DNA of 64,000 nucleotides from Flavobacteriales bacterium (GTDB lineage: Bacteria; Bacteroidota; Bacteroidia; Flavobacteriales_F; PHOS-HE28), in NCBI GenBank assembly GCA_030584065.1, contig CP129489.1, forward strand, positions 2,523,497-2,587,496, written 5' to 3'. This document shows positions 25,066 through 32,832 of this stretch, piece after piece. Below the pieces are notes generated by a model, which had not been told where the DNA came from, did not search any database, and saw only the letters and a list, made by a program, of their open reading frames with translations. Made by a program: the position numbers and the translations under genes. Positions within the stretch are counted from its first letter, which is position 1. The number at the start of each line of letters is the position of its first letter.

Positions 25066-26100
25066 ATGAAGCCGCTGCTTCCCCTCCTGGCCCTGATCGG
25101 CGCCCTCGGCGCCCAGGCCGCGCCGCAAGCACCCGATAGCACGGGCCTTCCCGGCGACCAGTTCAGCCTCCGCGGCGCACTCGATGCCTTCAAGCGCTCC
25201 AAGGACCTGACTGAATTCGAGCAGGCGCTGAACACCTCCGACAACCAGGTGAACAACCTCGACCTGGACAGCAACGGAGAGGTGGACTACATCCACGTGC
25301 GCACCCATGCCGATGGCGATGCGCGCGTAATCGTGCTGCAGGCCGCTTTCGGCAAGGAGGACGTGCAGGACGTGGCGGCCATCGAACTGGAGCGGACGGG
25401 CGACGGGCAGGCGGTGGTGCAGATCCGCGGCGATGAGCTGCTCTATCCGGAAGCCACCATCATCGAGCCCGCCGAGGAGGTGAAGGAGGGCGGCCGCAAG
25501 GGCGGCGGGCCCTCCGCACCCGATGCGCAGATCACCGTTTGGGTGAACGTGTGGGGATGGCCCAGCGTGCAGTGGTGCTACGGTCCGTACTGGTACGACT
25601 GGGCGTCTCCTTGGTACTGGGGCTATTACCCGCCGTGGTGGAGGCCGTGGCGGCCGTGGGGCTGGAGCGTGTGGTGGGGCTTCCCACGGCCCTACTGGGG
25701 CTGGTACCATCACGTGCACTACTGCCGCGTGGAGCGCGCGCACAATGTGTACATGCACCGTCGCAGCGTATCGAGCACGGTGAGCAAGCGCCCTGATGTG
25801 GTGCGCCGCCCGGCCGCACCCGGGCAGCCGGATGGGAAGGACAGGGGCGTGCGCCCGGTGGAAATGGAGCGCGGTAAGCAGCCCGAGACCAAGCCGCAAC
25901 GAGTACCGGAAACGAAGCCCAACCGTGTGCCCGAAACCAAGCCTGATCGCAAGCCTACCCGTCAGCCCCAGGTGAATCCCGAGCGGAAGCCGCGCGAGCG
26001 CGTTGCGCCCCCGCAGAAGCAGCCGCAGCGAACGCAGCCCGCACCGCAGCGGAACCCGCCCCAGAAGGCACCCGGCCGCCCCCCTGGCGGCAGGCGCTGA
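25066..26100 (+). CDS. Secreted Trp/Tyr-rich protein with Pro/Lys/Arg-rich repeat tail
   Basis: 344 residues, not assigned to a characterised family. Signal peptide MKPLLPLLALIGALGAQAA. Residues about 60-150 form a soluble domain with DNQVNNLDLDSNGEVDYIHV, a pattern I know from uncharacterised Bacteroidota proteins. Residues about 160-225 are extraordinarily aromatic (WGWPSVQWCYGPYWYDWASP and similar). The rest is disordered and basic, with near repeats of ETKPxRVP. Codon use matches the neighbours. It might be a surface or cell-wall-associated protein; no function is claimed. Confidence 0.75.
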   Translation: MKPLLPLLALIGALGAQAAPQAPDSTGLPGDQFSLRGALDAFKRSKDLTEFEQALNTSDNQVNNLDLDSNGEVDYIHVRTHADGDARVIVLQAAFGKEDVQDVAAIELERTGDGQAVVQIRGDELLYPEATIIEPAEEVKEGGRKGGGPSAPDAQITVWVNVWGWPSVQWCYGPYWYDWASPWYWGYYPPWWRPWRPWGWSVWWGFPRPYWGWYHHVHYCRVERAHNVYMHRRSVSSTVSKRPDVVRRPAAPGQPDGKDRGVRPVEMERGKQPETKPQRVPETKPNRVPETKPDRKPTRQPQVNPERKPRERVAPPQKQPQRTQPAPQRNPPQKAPGRPPGGRR

Positions 26101-26123
26101 AGGCCGTAAGCCGTGAATGCAGG

Positions 26124-26162
26124 TGATGGCCGTGCCGCCCATCCGAGGCAGCACGGCCATCA
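26124..26162. terminator. 12-bp perfect stem-loop between convergent genes
   Basis: TGATGGCCGTGC and GCACGGCCATCA arms with a 15-nt loop, 23 nt after one stop and 14 nt from the other. Suited to terminate both convergent genes; no T-run. Confidence 0.6.
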
Positions 26163-26175
26163 TCGTCCATGGGAG

Positions 26176-26784
26176 TCACTCCTGTGCCGCTGCGCGCAGG
26201 CGCTGCTCCAAGGCCTTGATCCGATTCAGCTCCGCTTCCAGCACCCGATCATCGGGCCGTTCGGTGCGCTGGTAGCGCTCCATGATCTCGAGCGTGCGCT
26301 GCAGCTTGATCAACTCCATGAGTTCCGCGGTCCGCGCCCGGATGGCATCGTATCGGCGGCCCGATTCGCGGGCATCGGCCACGGCCGCAGCATAGCGGGC
26401 CTCGCTCTGCCTGAGCCGGCTGCGCTGCTCATCGCGCTCCAAGCTGTCCGACAGCCGATCGGCATGCGCCAGGGCCGCTTCGTAGTACGCGCGGTTGTTG
26501 TCCTCGAATCGCTGGTGCGCCTCCACGCTGTCGGCATGCGTGCGATGCTGCCGATCCACGTCACGGATCAAGGTGCGCAAGGCCGTGTCCCGCTCCAGCG
26601 CCTCGGCAAACAGCGCTTCCACCAGGTCATCCGCATAGCCGCGCCCCGAGAAGGAGCCCTTGATGTCCTGCACGATATGGCCTTCCTGCAATGCCGCAGG
26701 CACCTCTTGCTGCGCACGCTCACTCATCGGCGCGCTGCACCCGGCGATCGCCACCGCCATGAACACTGCTCCGTTCCGATGCAT
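26176..26784 (-). CDS. Predicted lipoprotein with long coiled coil
   Basis: 202 residues. The N-terminus MHRNGAVFMAVAIAGC has a lipobox. From about residue 60 to the end it is highly charged and helical, rich in Glu/Arg/Ala with heptad-like spacing (AELMELIKLQRTLEIMERYQR, LEAELNRIKALEQRLRAAAQE). No catalytic motif is recognised. A -7 box (TAGCTTCG) lies 5 nt before its ATG. Probably an envelope-anchored coiled-coil protein of unknown function. Confidence 0.75.
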   Translation of the reverse strand: MHRNGAVFMAVAIAGCSAPMSERAQQEVPAALQEGHIVQDIKGSFSGRGYADDLVEALFAEALERDTALRTLIRDVDRQHRTHADSVEAHQRFEDNNRAYYEAALAHADRLSDSLERDEQRSRLRQSEARYAAAVADARESGRRYDAIRARTAELMELIKLQRTLEIMERYQRTERPDDRVLEAELNRIKALEQRLRAAAQE

Positions 26785-26789
26785 GGGCC

Positions 26790-26797
26790 CGAAGCTA
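26790..26797 (-). promoter_or_regulatory. -7 promoter box (TAGCTTCG) for the coiled-coil lipoprotein gene
   Basis: Minus-strand TAnnTTCG octamer 5 nt ahead of the ATG at 26784; implies a leaderless or near-leaderless mRNA. Confidence 0.5.
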
Positions 26798-26817
26798 CAG
26801 CCAGCGCATTCGACCCG

Positions 26818-26985
26818 CTATGGGCGCTTCTTCTTTCCTGCGCCTTCCACGATGGCGGTCTTCTTGTGCGCCTTGGCGCTGCTCACGCTCATGAAGCGAC
26901 CGGTGATCGCACTGCGACCGATGCCGGCGGCCTTCTTCGGGGCGGACTTCCGCACGGTCTTGCGCTGGGGGGCCTTCTTCGCCAT
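26818..26985 (-). CDS. Small basic protein (55 aa) with SAITGRF motif
   Basis: MAKKAPQRKTVRKSAPKKAAG followed by IGRSAITGRFMSVSSAKAH and a KKTAIVEGAGKKKRP tail. About a third of residues are Lys/Arg. The motif RSAITGRFxxxxxAKxxxxTxxxE resembles a widespread family of tiny uncharacterised bacterial proteins. The basic Ala/Lys-rich head resembles histone-like tails, so nucleic-acid binding is possible but not shown. The start at 26985 was chosen as the first ATG of the conserved part. A TACCTTTC box lies at 27004-27011. Confidence 0.6.
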   Translation of the reverse strand: MAKKAPQRKTVRKSAPKKAAGIGRSAITGRFMSVSSAKAHKKTAIVEGAGKKKRP

Positions 26986-27003
26986 GGTGCCAGGATTGGA
27001 ACC

Positions 27004-27011
27004 GAAAGGTA
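27004..27011 (-). promoter_or_regulatory. -7 promoter box (TACCTTTC) for the small basic protein gene
   Basis: Minus-strand TAnnTTTC octamer 18 nt before the ATG at 26985. Confidence 0.4.
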
Positions 27012-27055
27012 CCGCCGATGCGATTGCCCGCGCCTGACATCCGGCAGCTTCCCGC

Positions 27056-27265
27056 TCAGGCCTTCTTCGCCGGGCAGGTGCTGATGCCGAACGGTGCGTA
27101 CAGCGGACAGAAGCCGATCGCACTGGTGAGCAGGAAGACGGCGCCGAGTGCAAGCAGCACGATGCCCAGCGTACCGCTCACCGTTCCGGTGAAGTACAGC
27201 ACGGCAAAGACGATGGCGACGAGCGCGCGGATGAGACGGTCTGCGGAACCCATGTTCGGCTTCAT
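27056..27265 (-). CDS. DUF2892 family inner-membrane protein
   Basis: 69 residues from ATG 27265: MKPNMGSADRLIRALVAIVF, then two transmembrane helices (about 10-30 and 33-52) separated by a short turn, and IGFCPLYAPFGISTCPAKK at the end. This is the compact DUF2892/YgaP-C-like fold with two cysteines. In some proteins the domain accompanies rhodanese sulfurtransferases; no rhodanese is adjacent. Function unknown. The open frame upstream to 27499 is non-conserved. Confidence 0.85.
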   Translation of the reverse strand: MKPNMGSADRLIRALVAIVFAVLYFTGTVSGTLGIVLLALGAVFLLTSAIGFCPLYAPFGISTCPAKKA

Positions 27266-27285
27266 GATGGCAGGGTATTGGTTGT

Positions 27286-27305
27286 CGAACCGTGAATCCG
27301 GTTCG
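27286..27305. repeat. Inverted repeat CGAACCG-N6-CGGTTCG
   Basis: Perfect 7-base arms about 20 nt upstream of the DUF2892 start, in the position of an operator or 5' leader hairpin for that gene. Confidence 0.4.
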
Positions 27306-27375
27306 CGATGCACTGGCATCGGCCATCGCAACGCGTTACCGTGTAACAAAGGTGGTGGCGGTTCTGCCCTGGTCC

Positions 27376-27391
27376 GGTGACCCTGGTCACC
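27376..27391. repeat. Palindrome GGTGACC-CT-GGTCACC
   Basis: Perfect 7-base arms with a 2-base centre. It lies in the 274-bp intergenic space between the DUF2892 gene and the end of the large T9SS protein gene; that space holds no other recognisable gene. Compact dyads of this size are typical of dimeric regulator sites. Confidence 0.4.
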
Positions 27392-27539
27392 GTAGCCGTT
27401 CTTTCTCCCAATGCCCGATGAAGACGCACACCAGGCCTCGACGCGGCCGCCGTCGTTGCCTGACCTTGCACGCCTCACCAGCTTTGCCGCGACTTCCATG
27501 CGCCGGGCGGCAGCTCCGGTTGCGCTCGCCCGCGAAACA

Positions 27540-30488
27540 CTAGCGCAGCAATGTCACATGGCCGATGAGGTCCTTCCGCGCCTGATAGGGGAGACGGTAC
27601 CGAACCCGGTACACGTACACCCCGTCCTGCGAAACCGTGCCTTGATAGGTGCCATCCCACTTCGCAAGCGGATCCTCCGTGGCATAGATCAGCTCGCCCC
27701 AGCGGTTGAACACCATCAGCAGGAACTCCTCGGGGTCGCAATCGCCGACCCAGCTCCAGGCGTCGTTCCGCTCATCGCTGTTCGGCGTGAAGGCGTTGGG
27801 GATGTACACGGCGCATGAGTCCGCGCAGTCCTGCAGGGTGATGGTCCGTTCCACGGTGACCGTTCCGCAGCTGAGCTGGGCGGTCATCGTCACCAGCAGC
27901 TCGCCCTCGACGGCCAGCATCACCTCTGGATTGATGCCCGTGGCGGAGCCCGCCGCCGCTCCGAACTCCCATTGCGCGCCCACGATGGCCGAATCCGCCA
28001 CCGCCGTGAAGCGGGCGGGCTCCTGGATGCAGCGCGCGTCAGCCGTGAAGTCGGCGGTGCACAGGCATTCCACGTTGGTCACCCGGGCGGTGGCCTCATC
28101 CGTGCAGCCATTGGCATCCGTGATGCGCACCACGTAGTCACCGCTGTCCGCAACGGCAGTGGCGTCACCGACCTCCGCTCCATTGAGCATGTATGCGGCG
28201 GTCATGCCGACGGTGGGGAACACCGCGCTGAGGTCGACCGTTTGCCAGGGGCACAGCGCGAAGCTGAGGTCGCCACCGAGTTCCGGGTTGGCGTGCACGG
28301 TGTAGTTGACCACCGCCGTATCCGTGCAGTTGAAGCCATTGGTGACCACCAGCTGGTACGAGCCCGATGCGCTCACTGCGCTGGGATCGGCGACCGGAGT
28401 GCCGCCCCATGTCCATTCGGTGCTTAGGTCTGTGGTGCTGAAGAATGCCGTGAGATCCGTGGATGTGCCGGCGCATGTGCTCGTGCTCTGATCGCCCCCC
28501 AATGCCGGGGATGGGTCCAGTTGCAGGGTGACCATGGCCGTGGCGGTGCATCCGGCGGCATTGGTGACCGTGAGCGTGTAGGTGCCCGCTTCGGTGACGG
28601 CGGTCGGATCAACTACCGGAGCACCGGCCAGGGTCCAGGCCGTGTTATCGGTTCCTGTGGCGTAGAGGCCGGTCAGGTCCACCGCAACCGCATCGCAGCC
28701 GGTCAACGATTGATCGGGACCCAGCACCGGAAGCGGCATCAATTCCACCGTGGTCTGTGCCGTGTCCGTGCAATTGTTGGCATCCACGGCCACCAGTGTG
28801 TATACGCCCGGCGTCATGACCGCAGTGGGGTCCGGCACCGGCAATCCGCCGAAGGTCCAACTGGTGGTGAGTCCCGTGGTTGGGTAGAAGCCTGTGAGGT
28901 CCAAGGGCTCATCCTCGCACGTGAAGTCGATCAGGTCCATGCCGAGCAATGGGCTCAGGAGCACGCTCACCACCACCAGGGCCGTATCGCCGCAGCCGGC
29001 TGCGGTGGTGGCCACAAGCTGGTAGGTGCCGGCCTGCTGCACCGCAGTGGGGTTGGCGACTGGTGCGCCGATGAAGGTCCAGGCCGCGCTCATGCCATCC
29101 GTGGTGAAGAAGGCGCTGAGGTCCAGCGAGGTGTTGTTGCAGATGCTGGCCGCCTGGTCCGGGCCTAGCGCCGGCGGGTTCTCCACGGTCAGCGTCGCCA
29201 CGGCATCATCGGTGCAGCCATCCGGCGTGACCGCATTCACGTTGTAAGTCCCTGGCAGGCTCGCTGCGGTGGGTGCGGTGATCGGAACGCCGTTGAATGA
29301 CCAGGTTGCGCTGAGGCCTGCTAGCGTGAACAGCGCGGCGAGGTCGGCACTGCCGCCTGCGCAGATGGTCGCGGCCTGGTCCGGACCGAGCACGGGCGTG
29401 TCTGCCACGGACAAGGTGACCTGCGCCGTATCGCTGCAGCCGAAGTTCGTTGCGGCCACTTCATACACCCCCGGTGACGAAGCTGCCGCGGCCTCGATGC
29501 TGGAAATCGGTGCGCCATCGTGCGTCCATGTCGCGGTGGTGGCGCCGGCAAAGCTGAAGAGCGTGGTCAGATCCACCGGCCCCGCGCCGCTGCATTGCGT
29601 CACCGCTTGATCGCCTCCGAGCGCGATGGACGGTGCGGCATACACCTCGTACGATCCATAATAGTAGCATTCTCCCCACCAGTCGTAGCCCTCGATGTAA
29701 TAGGTGCCTGCAACGGCAACTGCATACGGATCCGGCACGCTGCCCATCCAGGAGCTCACGATAAGGGTGACGCCCGAGCCTCCCCATGCGCTCTCGAAGC
29801 TGCTCAGCACATCCACCGTCTGCCCCGGGCAGATCGTGGCCTGCTGCCAGCCCATGTCGATCATGCAAGGCGGCGGCGGCGTGTTGATGGCCATGGTGAA
29901 GCCGCCGCTGTTGGCGTTGCCATCGAACCAGCCCGGATTCCACCCCTCGCCATTCTGCGCGCCACCCGGCCCGGCATTGGGGCCGCCCGCACAAGCCGTA
30001 TCGATCACCGTGATGACCCAGGTGCCATCGGCATCCTCCCCATCGAACACGCTGAAATCGCCGCCTTGCGGGGCCCACCAACCGGTGAAGGGGGCGCTTC
30101 CCGTGGTGATGTCGGAGCCGCCCGCGATGAAGTTGGTGCCCGTGTAGTTCTGGCCGCCCGCGCCGTTGAAAGCCGATAGCAGCAGGGTGGTGCCCTCCGG
30201 CGAGGTGAGGGTGATCTGCAGGTACTCCGGATGGTCGGTGGTGATGTTGACGCCCAGCGAATAGATGGAATACACGCCCCAGGGGCTGGAGCCCCAGGGA
30301 TAGAGGGTCCCGATCCCCGCCACATTCGCCGTGAAGGTGCTGGTGTCGCACGGCGGTATGGGACCGCTGGTGAAGGGAATGGTGAGGGTCTGCGCAGCGC
30401 CCGGCAGGGCCAGGCCAAGCATCACCAGCGCTCCCCCGAGGATGGGAAGGATACGGGACCGGAGCCGGGACGGACGGGGCAGGAGCAC
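27540..30488 (-). CDS. T9SS type B secreted protein: P-domain, seven Ig-like repeats, sorting CTD
   Basis: 982 residues if started at the GTG at 30488, which begins a good signal peptide (LLPRPSRLRSRILPILGGAL...GAAQ) 3 nt after a -7 box; ATG 30563 would add 25 residues. Residues about 40-185 match a proprotein-convertase P/Homo-B-like beta-sandwich (ITLTSPEGTTLLLSAFNG, DADGTWVITVIDTACAGG). Seven modules of about 80-85 residues follow, each opening with a variant of LGPDQAATIC. The C-terminus (IPNAFTPNSDERNDAWSW ... FNRWGELIYA ... LIGHVTLLR) is the type B sorting domain. Exported by the T9SS; surface adhesion or a structural role is inferred. Confidence 0.88.
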   Translation of the reverse strand: MLLPRPSRLRSRILPILGGALVMLGLALPGAAQTLTIPFTSGPIPPCDTSTFTANVAGIGTLYPWGSSPWGVYSIYSLGVNITTDHPEYLQITLTSPEGTTLLLSAFNGAGGQNYTGTNFIAGGSDITTGSAPFTGWWAPQGGDFSVFDGEDADGTWVITVIDTACAGGPNAGPGGAQNGEGWNPGWFDGNANSGGFTMAINTPPPPCMIDMGWQQATICPGQTVDVLSSFESAWGGSGVTLIVSSWMGSVPDPYAVAVAGTYYIEGYDWWGECYYYGSYEVYAAPSIALGGDQAVTQCSGAGPVDLTTLFSFAGATTATWTHDGAPISSIEAAAASSPGVYEVAATNFGCSDTAQVTLSVADTPVLGPDQAATICAGGSADLAALFTLAGLSATWSFNGVPITAPTAASLPGTYNVNAVTPDGCTDDAVATLTVENPPALGPDQAASICNNTSLDLSAFFTTDGMSAAWTFIGAPVANPTAVQQAGTYQLVATTAAGCGDTALVVVSVLLSPLLGMDLIDFTCEDEPLDLTGFYPTTGLTTSWTFGGLPVPDPTAVMTPGVYTLVAVDANNCTDTAQTTVELMPLPVLGPDQSLTGCDAVAVDLTGLYATGTDNTAWTLAGAPVVDPTAVTEAGTYTLTVTNAAGCTATAMVTLQLDPSPALGGDQSTSTCAGTSTDLTAFFSTTDLSTEWTWGGTPVADPSAVSASGSYQLVVTNGFNCTDTAVVNYTVHANPELGGDLSFALCPWQTVDLSAVFPTVGMTAAYMLNGAEVGDATAVADSGDYVVRITDANGCTDEATARVTNVECLCTADFTADARCIQEPARFTAVADSAIVGAQWEFGAAAGSATGINPEVMLAVEGELLVTMTAQLSCGTVTVERTITLQDCADSCAVYIPNAFTPNSDERNDAWSWVGDCDPEEFLLMVFNRWGELIYATEDPLAKWDGTYQGTVSQDGVYVYRVRYRLPYQARKDLIGHVTLLR

Positions 30489-30491
30489 GTG

Positions 30492-30499
30492 GAAAGGTA
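30492..30499 (-). promoter_or_regulatory. -7 promoter box (TACCTTTC) for the P-domain T9SS protein
   Basis: Minus-strand TAnnTTTC octamer 3 nt before a GTG codon at 30488. Its position favours GTG 30488 over ATG 30563 as start. Confidence 0.45.
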
Positions 30500-30594
30500 A
30501 GCCTATACGGTTGACGCGGCCTCCGGAAGAACGTTGCCTCAGCCGATGGGCCGCGCATGCCATGGACCAGCGCTCGCCGCCGATGGCCCCGCCC

Positions 30595-31800
30595 CTATCG
30601 GCGGAAGGGCGAGCGCAGCTCGAACGCGGCCGGCCTCACCTTGCGGATGAAGGGACCCGCGAGCTGGTTGGTGACGCGGTTGCAGAGCTTCACGTGCACG
30701 CCCATGGCCACCGGCACCGCGCCCAGCCCGCTCTTGGCCTGTTCCGAGGTGCGGCCGTAGTTCACGCGGCGAAGGCCGCGCGAGATGGCCAGCTCCAGCA
30801 GGTCGACGAGCATGCGCAGGTAGATGGCGTGCTGCCGGTTGTGCGCATAGTCGATGCCCACGAACTGCGCATCGAGGCAATCGCCGTTGACGAAGGCCGC
30901 GCTGAAGCCCACGAGCTCGCCATCGAGCCAATAGCCCCGCAGCACCATGGCGTCGCCGAAGCGCTCCTTCCAGCCGGCGTAGGCCTCCACACAGAGCCGC
31001 CCGAAGATGTAGGGCGATTGCTCCAGCACGGCATCCAGCAGCTCCTGCATGCGCCCGGCGTTGGCCGCGATTGCTTTCGCGTCGAGCTCCATCACCCGCA
31101 GCGCCGATGAGCGCTCCAGGATGGAGCGCAGCCGCGTGCGTGCCTTGGCCGTGAGCGCGCTCTGATAGTCCTCCAGGCACTTCCATGCCGGATTCACCGC
31201 GAGCACCATGTTCACGTCGGTGGCCAGCGCATGGTAGCCGCGGCCCTGCAGCACCCGGGCGGCCTCCTCATCCCTGGGCCAGTGCTCCTTGAACACGCGC
31301 ACCGCCACGCGGCGCTTCAGCCGCCCATCGGCCATCACCGCGGTCATCGCGCGGTCCAGCGCCTCCAGCTGCGCCGCGCGCGGCACACCGGCCACGAAGT
31401 GCGCGCCGTGGTCGCCGCAATGGAACACGTTGCCGCAGACCAGGGCCCGCAGCTTCAGCTCGCGCCGCACGCGCGCCTTGAACAGGCCCATCCGGCACGC
31501 CGCTTCGCTCTGCTGGCCGCCGTTGTCCTCGAACTCCGCCAGCTGGAACACCGCCACGCCCACCGGGCCGCGCGCCGCATCGCGGAACAGCACGTAACGG
31601 AATTCCATCGCGTCGCGCATGGCCTCCTCCAGCGCGTGGAGATAGCCATGGCTCAGGAAGATGGAGCCGTCGGCAGCCGCGGCATCCCAGGTTGCGGCAC
31701 GAAACGAGGCGATGCGCTCCTTTACCTCCACCTGCACCGGTGCCCCGGCTTCGGCAGGGCCTGCCAGCGCGATGGCAATGCTGCGTGTGGTGGACCGCAT
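30595..31800 (-). CDS. GNAT/FemAB-fold acyltransferase-like protein
   Basis: 401 residues, cytoplasmic, no signal peptide. Two acyltransferase-like lobes are suggested: an N-terminal lobe with FRAATWDAAAADGSIFLSHGYLHALEEA and a C-terminal one with YWLDGELVGFSAAFVNGDCLDAQFVGIDYAHNRQHAIYLRMLVDLLELAISRGLRRVNYGRT, the usual acyl-CoA or aminoacyl-binding helix and strand pattern of the GNAT/peptidogalycan/FemAB superfamily. The substrate is unknown; transfer to a surface polymer or small molecule is possible. It is transcribed toward the T9SS protein gene, with about 100 bp between. Confidence 0.7.
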   Translation of the reverse strand: MRSTTRSIAIALAGPAEAGAPVQVEVKERIASFRAATWDAAAADGSIFLSHGYLHALEEAMRDAMEFRYVLFRDAARGPVGVAVFQLAEFEDNGGQQSEAACRMGLFKARVRRELKLRALVCGNVFHCGDHGAHFVAGVPRAAQLEALDRAMTAVMADGRLKRRVAVRVFKEHWPRDEEAARVLQGRGYHALATDVNMVLAVNPAWKCLEDYQSALTAKARTRLRSILERSSALRVMELDAKAIAANAGRMQELLDAVLEQSPYIFGRLCVEAYAGWKERFGDAMVLRGYWLDGELVGFSAAFVNGDCLDAQFVGIDYAHNRQHAIYLRMLVDLLELAISRGLRRVNYGRTSEQAKSGLGAVPVAMGVHVKLCNRVTNQLAGPFIRKVRPAAFELRSPFRR

Positions 31801-31970
31801 CGGGGCGAAAGATCGGGGTTGAGGGCCGTGCGCCGCCGCAATCCGGCGATGCAGGCGCTAGCCGTGGTGAACGCCGCGCAGGCGGCCTGGGTTCGCGGAC
31901 CGGGAGCCGGGCGGATACTCGACACGGTTTCGCTTCGGGCGCATGCCTCGTCTATGCGCATCCCACGCTC

Positions 31971-31995
31971 TGCGCGTAGCCTGCGGCTACGCGCA
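31971..31995. repeat. REP hairpin upstream of the RAYT gene (11-bp perfect arms)
   Basis: TGCGCGTAGCC-TGC-GGCTACGCGCA. The longest of the REP-type stems in the island; the core GTAGCC/GGCTAC is shared with the hairpins downstream of the transposase. The 218 bp before this island (from 31801) holds no gene I can support. Confidence 0.85.
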
Positions 31996-32010
31996 ACAAC
32001 GCAGGCTCAT

Positions 32011-32027
32011 GGTAGCCTGTGGCTACC
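32011..32027. repeat. REP hairpin adjoining the RAYT start
   Basis: GGTAGCC-TGT-GGCTACC, a perfect 7-bp stem ending 9 nt before the ATG at 32037. It overlaps an alternative GTG start (32019) and may influence transposase translation. Confidence 0.8.
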
Positions 32028-32036
32028 TTCCCCTCC

Positions 32037-32576
32037 ATGCCGGGCTACAGCATACACGACCAGCACGCCATCCACTTCGTCACCTTCACCATTGTGGAAT
32101 GGATCGATGTGTTCACGCGGCGCATCTACCGCGACATCGTGCTCGACAGCTTCCGCTACTGCCAGAACCACAAAGGACTGAAGGTGCATGCGTGGGTGAT
32201 CATGAGCAATCATGTGCACGCCGTGCTGAGCGCCTCGGAGGGCAACCTCTCCGATGTGATCCGCGACCTGAAGGGCCATACGAGCAAGGCCATCGTCGCG
32301 GCAGTACAGAATGAGAATGAAAGCCGTCGCGAATGGATGCTGGCCCGGTTCGCGGCGAATGCTGTGACGCACGCCCGCAACACGCACTACCAGGTGTGGA
32401 CGCATGACAACCACCCGCTCCAGCTTCAATCATACACCATCAAGCAGCGCGTGGACTACACCCACCAGAACCCCGTCCGCGCGGGTTGGGTGGACCAGCC
32501 ACGCGACTACCTCTACAGCTCGGCGCGTGACTACCAGGATGAGCCCGGCTTGCTGAAGGTGGATAGGGTGTGGTGA
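32037..32576 (+). CDS. REP-associated tyrosine transposase (RAYT, Y1/IS200-like)
   Basis: 179 residues from ATG 32037 (MPGYSIHDQHAIHFVTFTIV). The HUH metal motif is H59-V60-H61 in WVIMSNHVHAVLSA. The conserved C-terminal block DYTHQNPVRAGWV contains Tyr141, the probable nucleophile; W121 and the HDNHPLQL stretch fit the family. RAYTs are single-copy domesticated Y1 nucleases that cut and move REP hairpins. Palindromes with the same GTAGCC/GGCTAC core flank it on both sides, matching a RAYT/REP unit. Its GC resembles the core genome, not the low-GC genes nearby. Confidence 0.9.
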   Translation: MPGYSIHDQHAIHFVTFTIVEWIDVFTRRIYRDIVLDSFRYCQNHKGLKVHAWVIMSNHVHAVLSASEGNLSDVIRDLKGHTSKAIVAAVQNENESRREWMLARFAANAVTHARNTHYQVWTHDNHPLQLQSYTIKQRVDYTHQNPVRAGWVDQPRDYLYSSARDYQDEPGLLKVDRVW

Positions 32577-32605
32577 ACTCTGTGCGTAGCCGTACACTGC
32601 GCATA

Positions 32606-32759
32606 GCCTGCGGCTACGCGCAACACCGTAGGCTCTTCGCAGCCTGTGGCTGCCGCATTCGTTGTTGCCATGCGGCAGGTAGCCAAAGGCTACCATGTTC
32701 CTGTTCTTGTCGAGCGTAGCCGCAGGCTACGCTCAGATAGCGGACACGCTACGCGCAGT
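32606..32759. repeat. REP cluster, copy 1 of a direct duplication
   Basis: Contains hairpins GCAGCC-TGT-GGCTGC (32639-32653), TGCCGCAT/ATGCGGCA (32651-32677), GGTAGCC-AAA-GGCTACC (32678-32694) and GAGCGTAGCC-GCA-GGCTACGCTC (32712-32734, perfect 10-bp stem). Bases 32606-32738 match copy 2 at a constant offset of 227 bp with four substitutions; a further 15 bp match after a 6-bp divergent patch. Confidence 0.88.
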
Positions 32760-32832
32760 GGGGGGGAAAATTGCTGATGGCGATTTCGTGAACCTGGATG
32801 ATTGAATCCTGACCTTCTTCCTTCTGCACATT

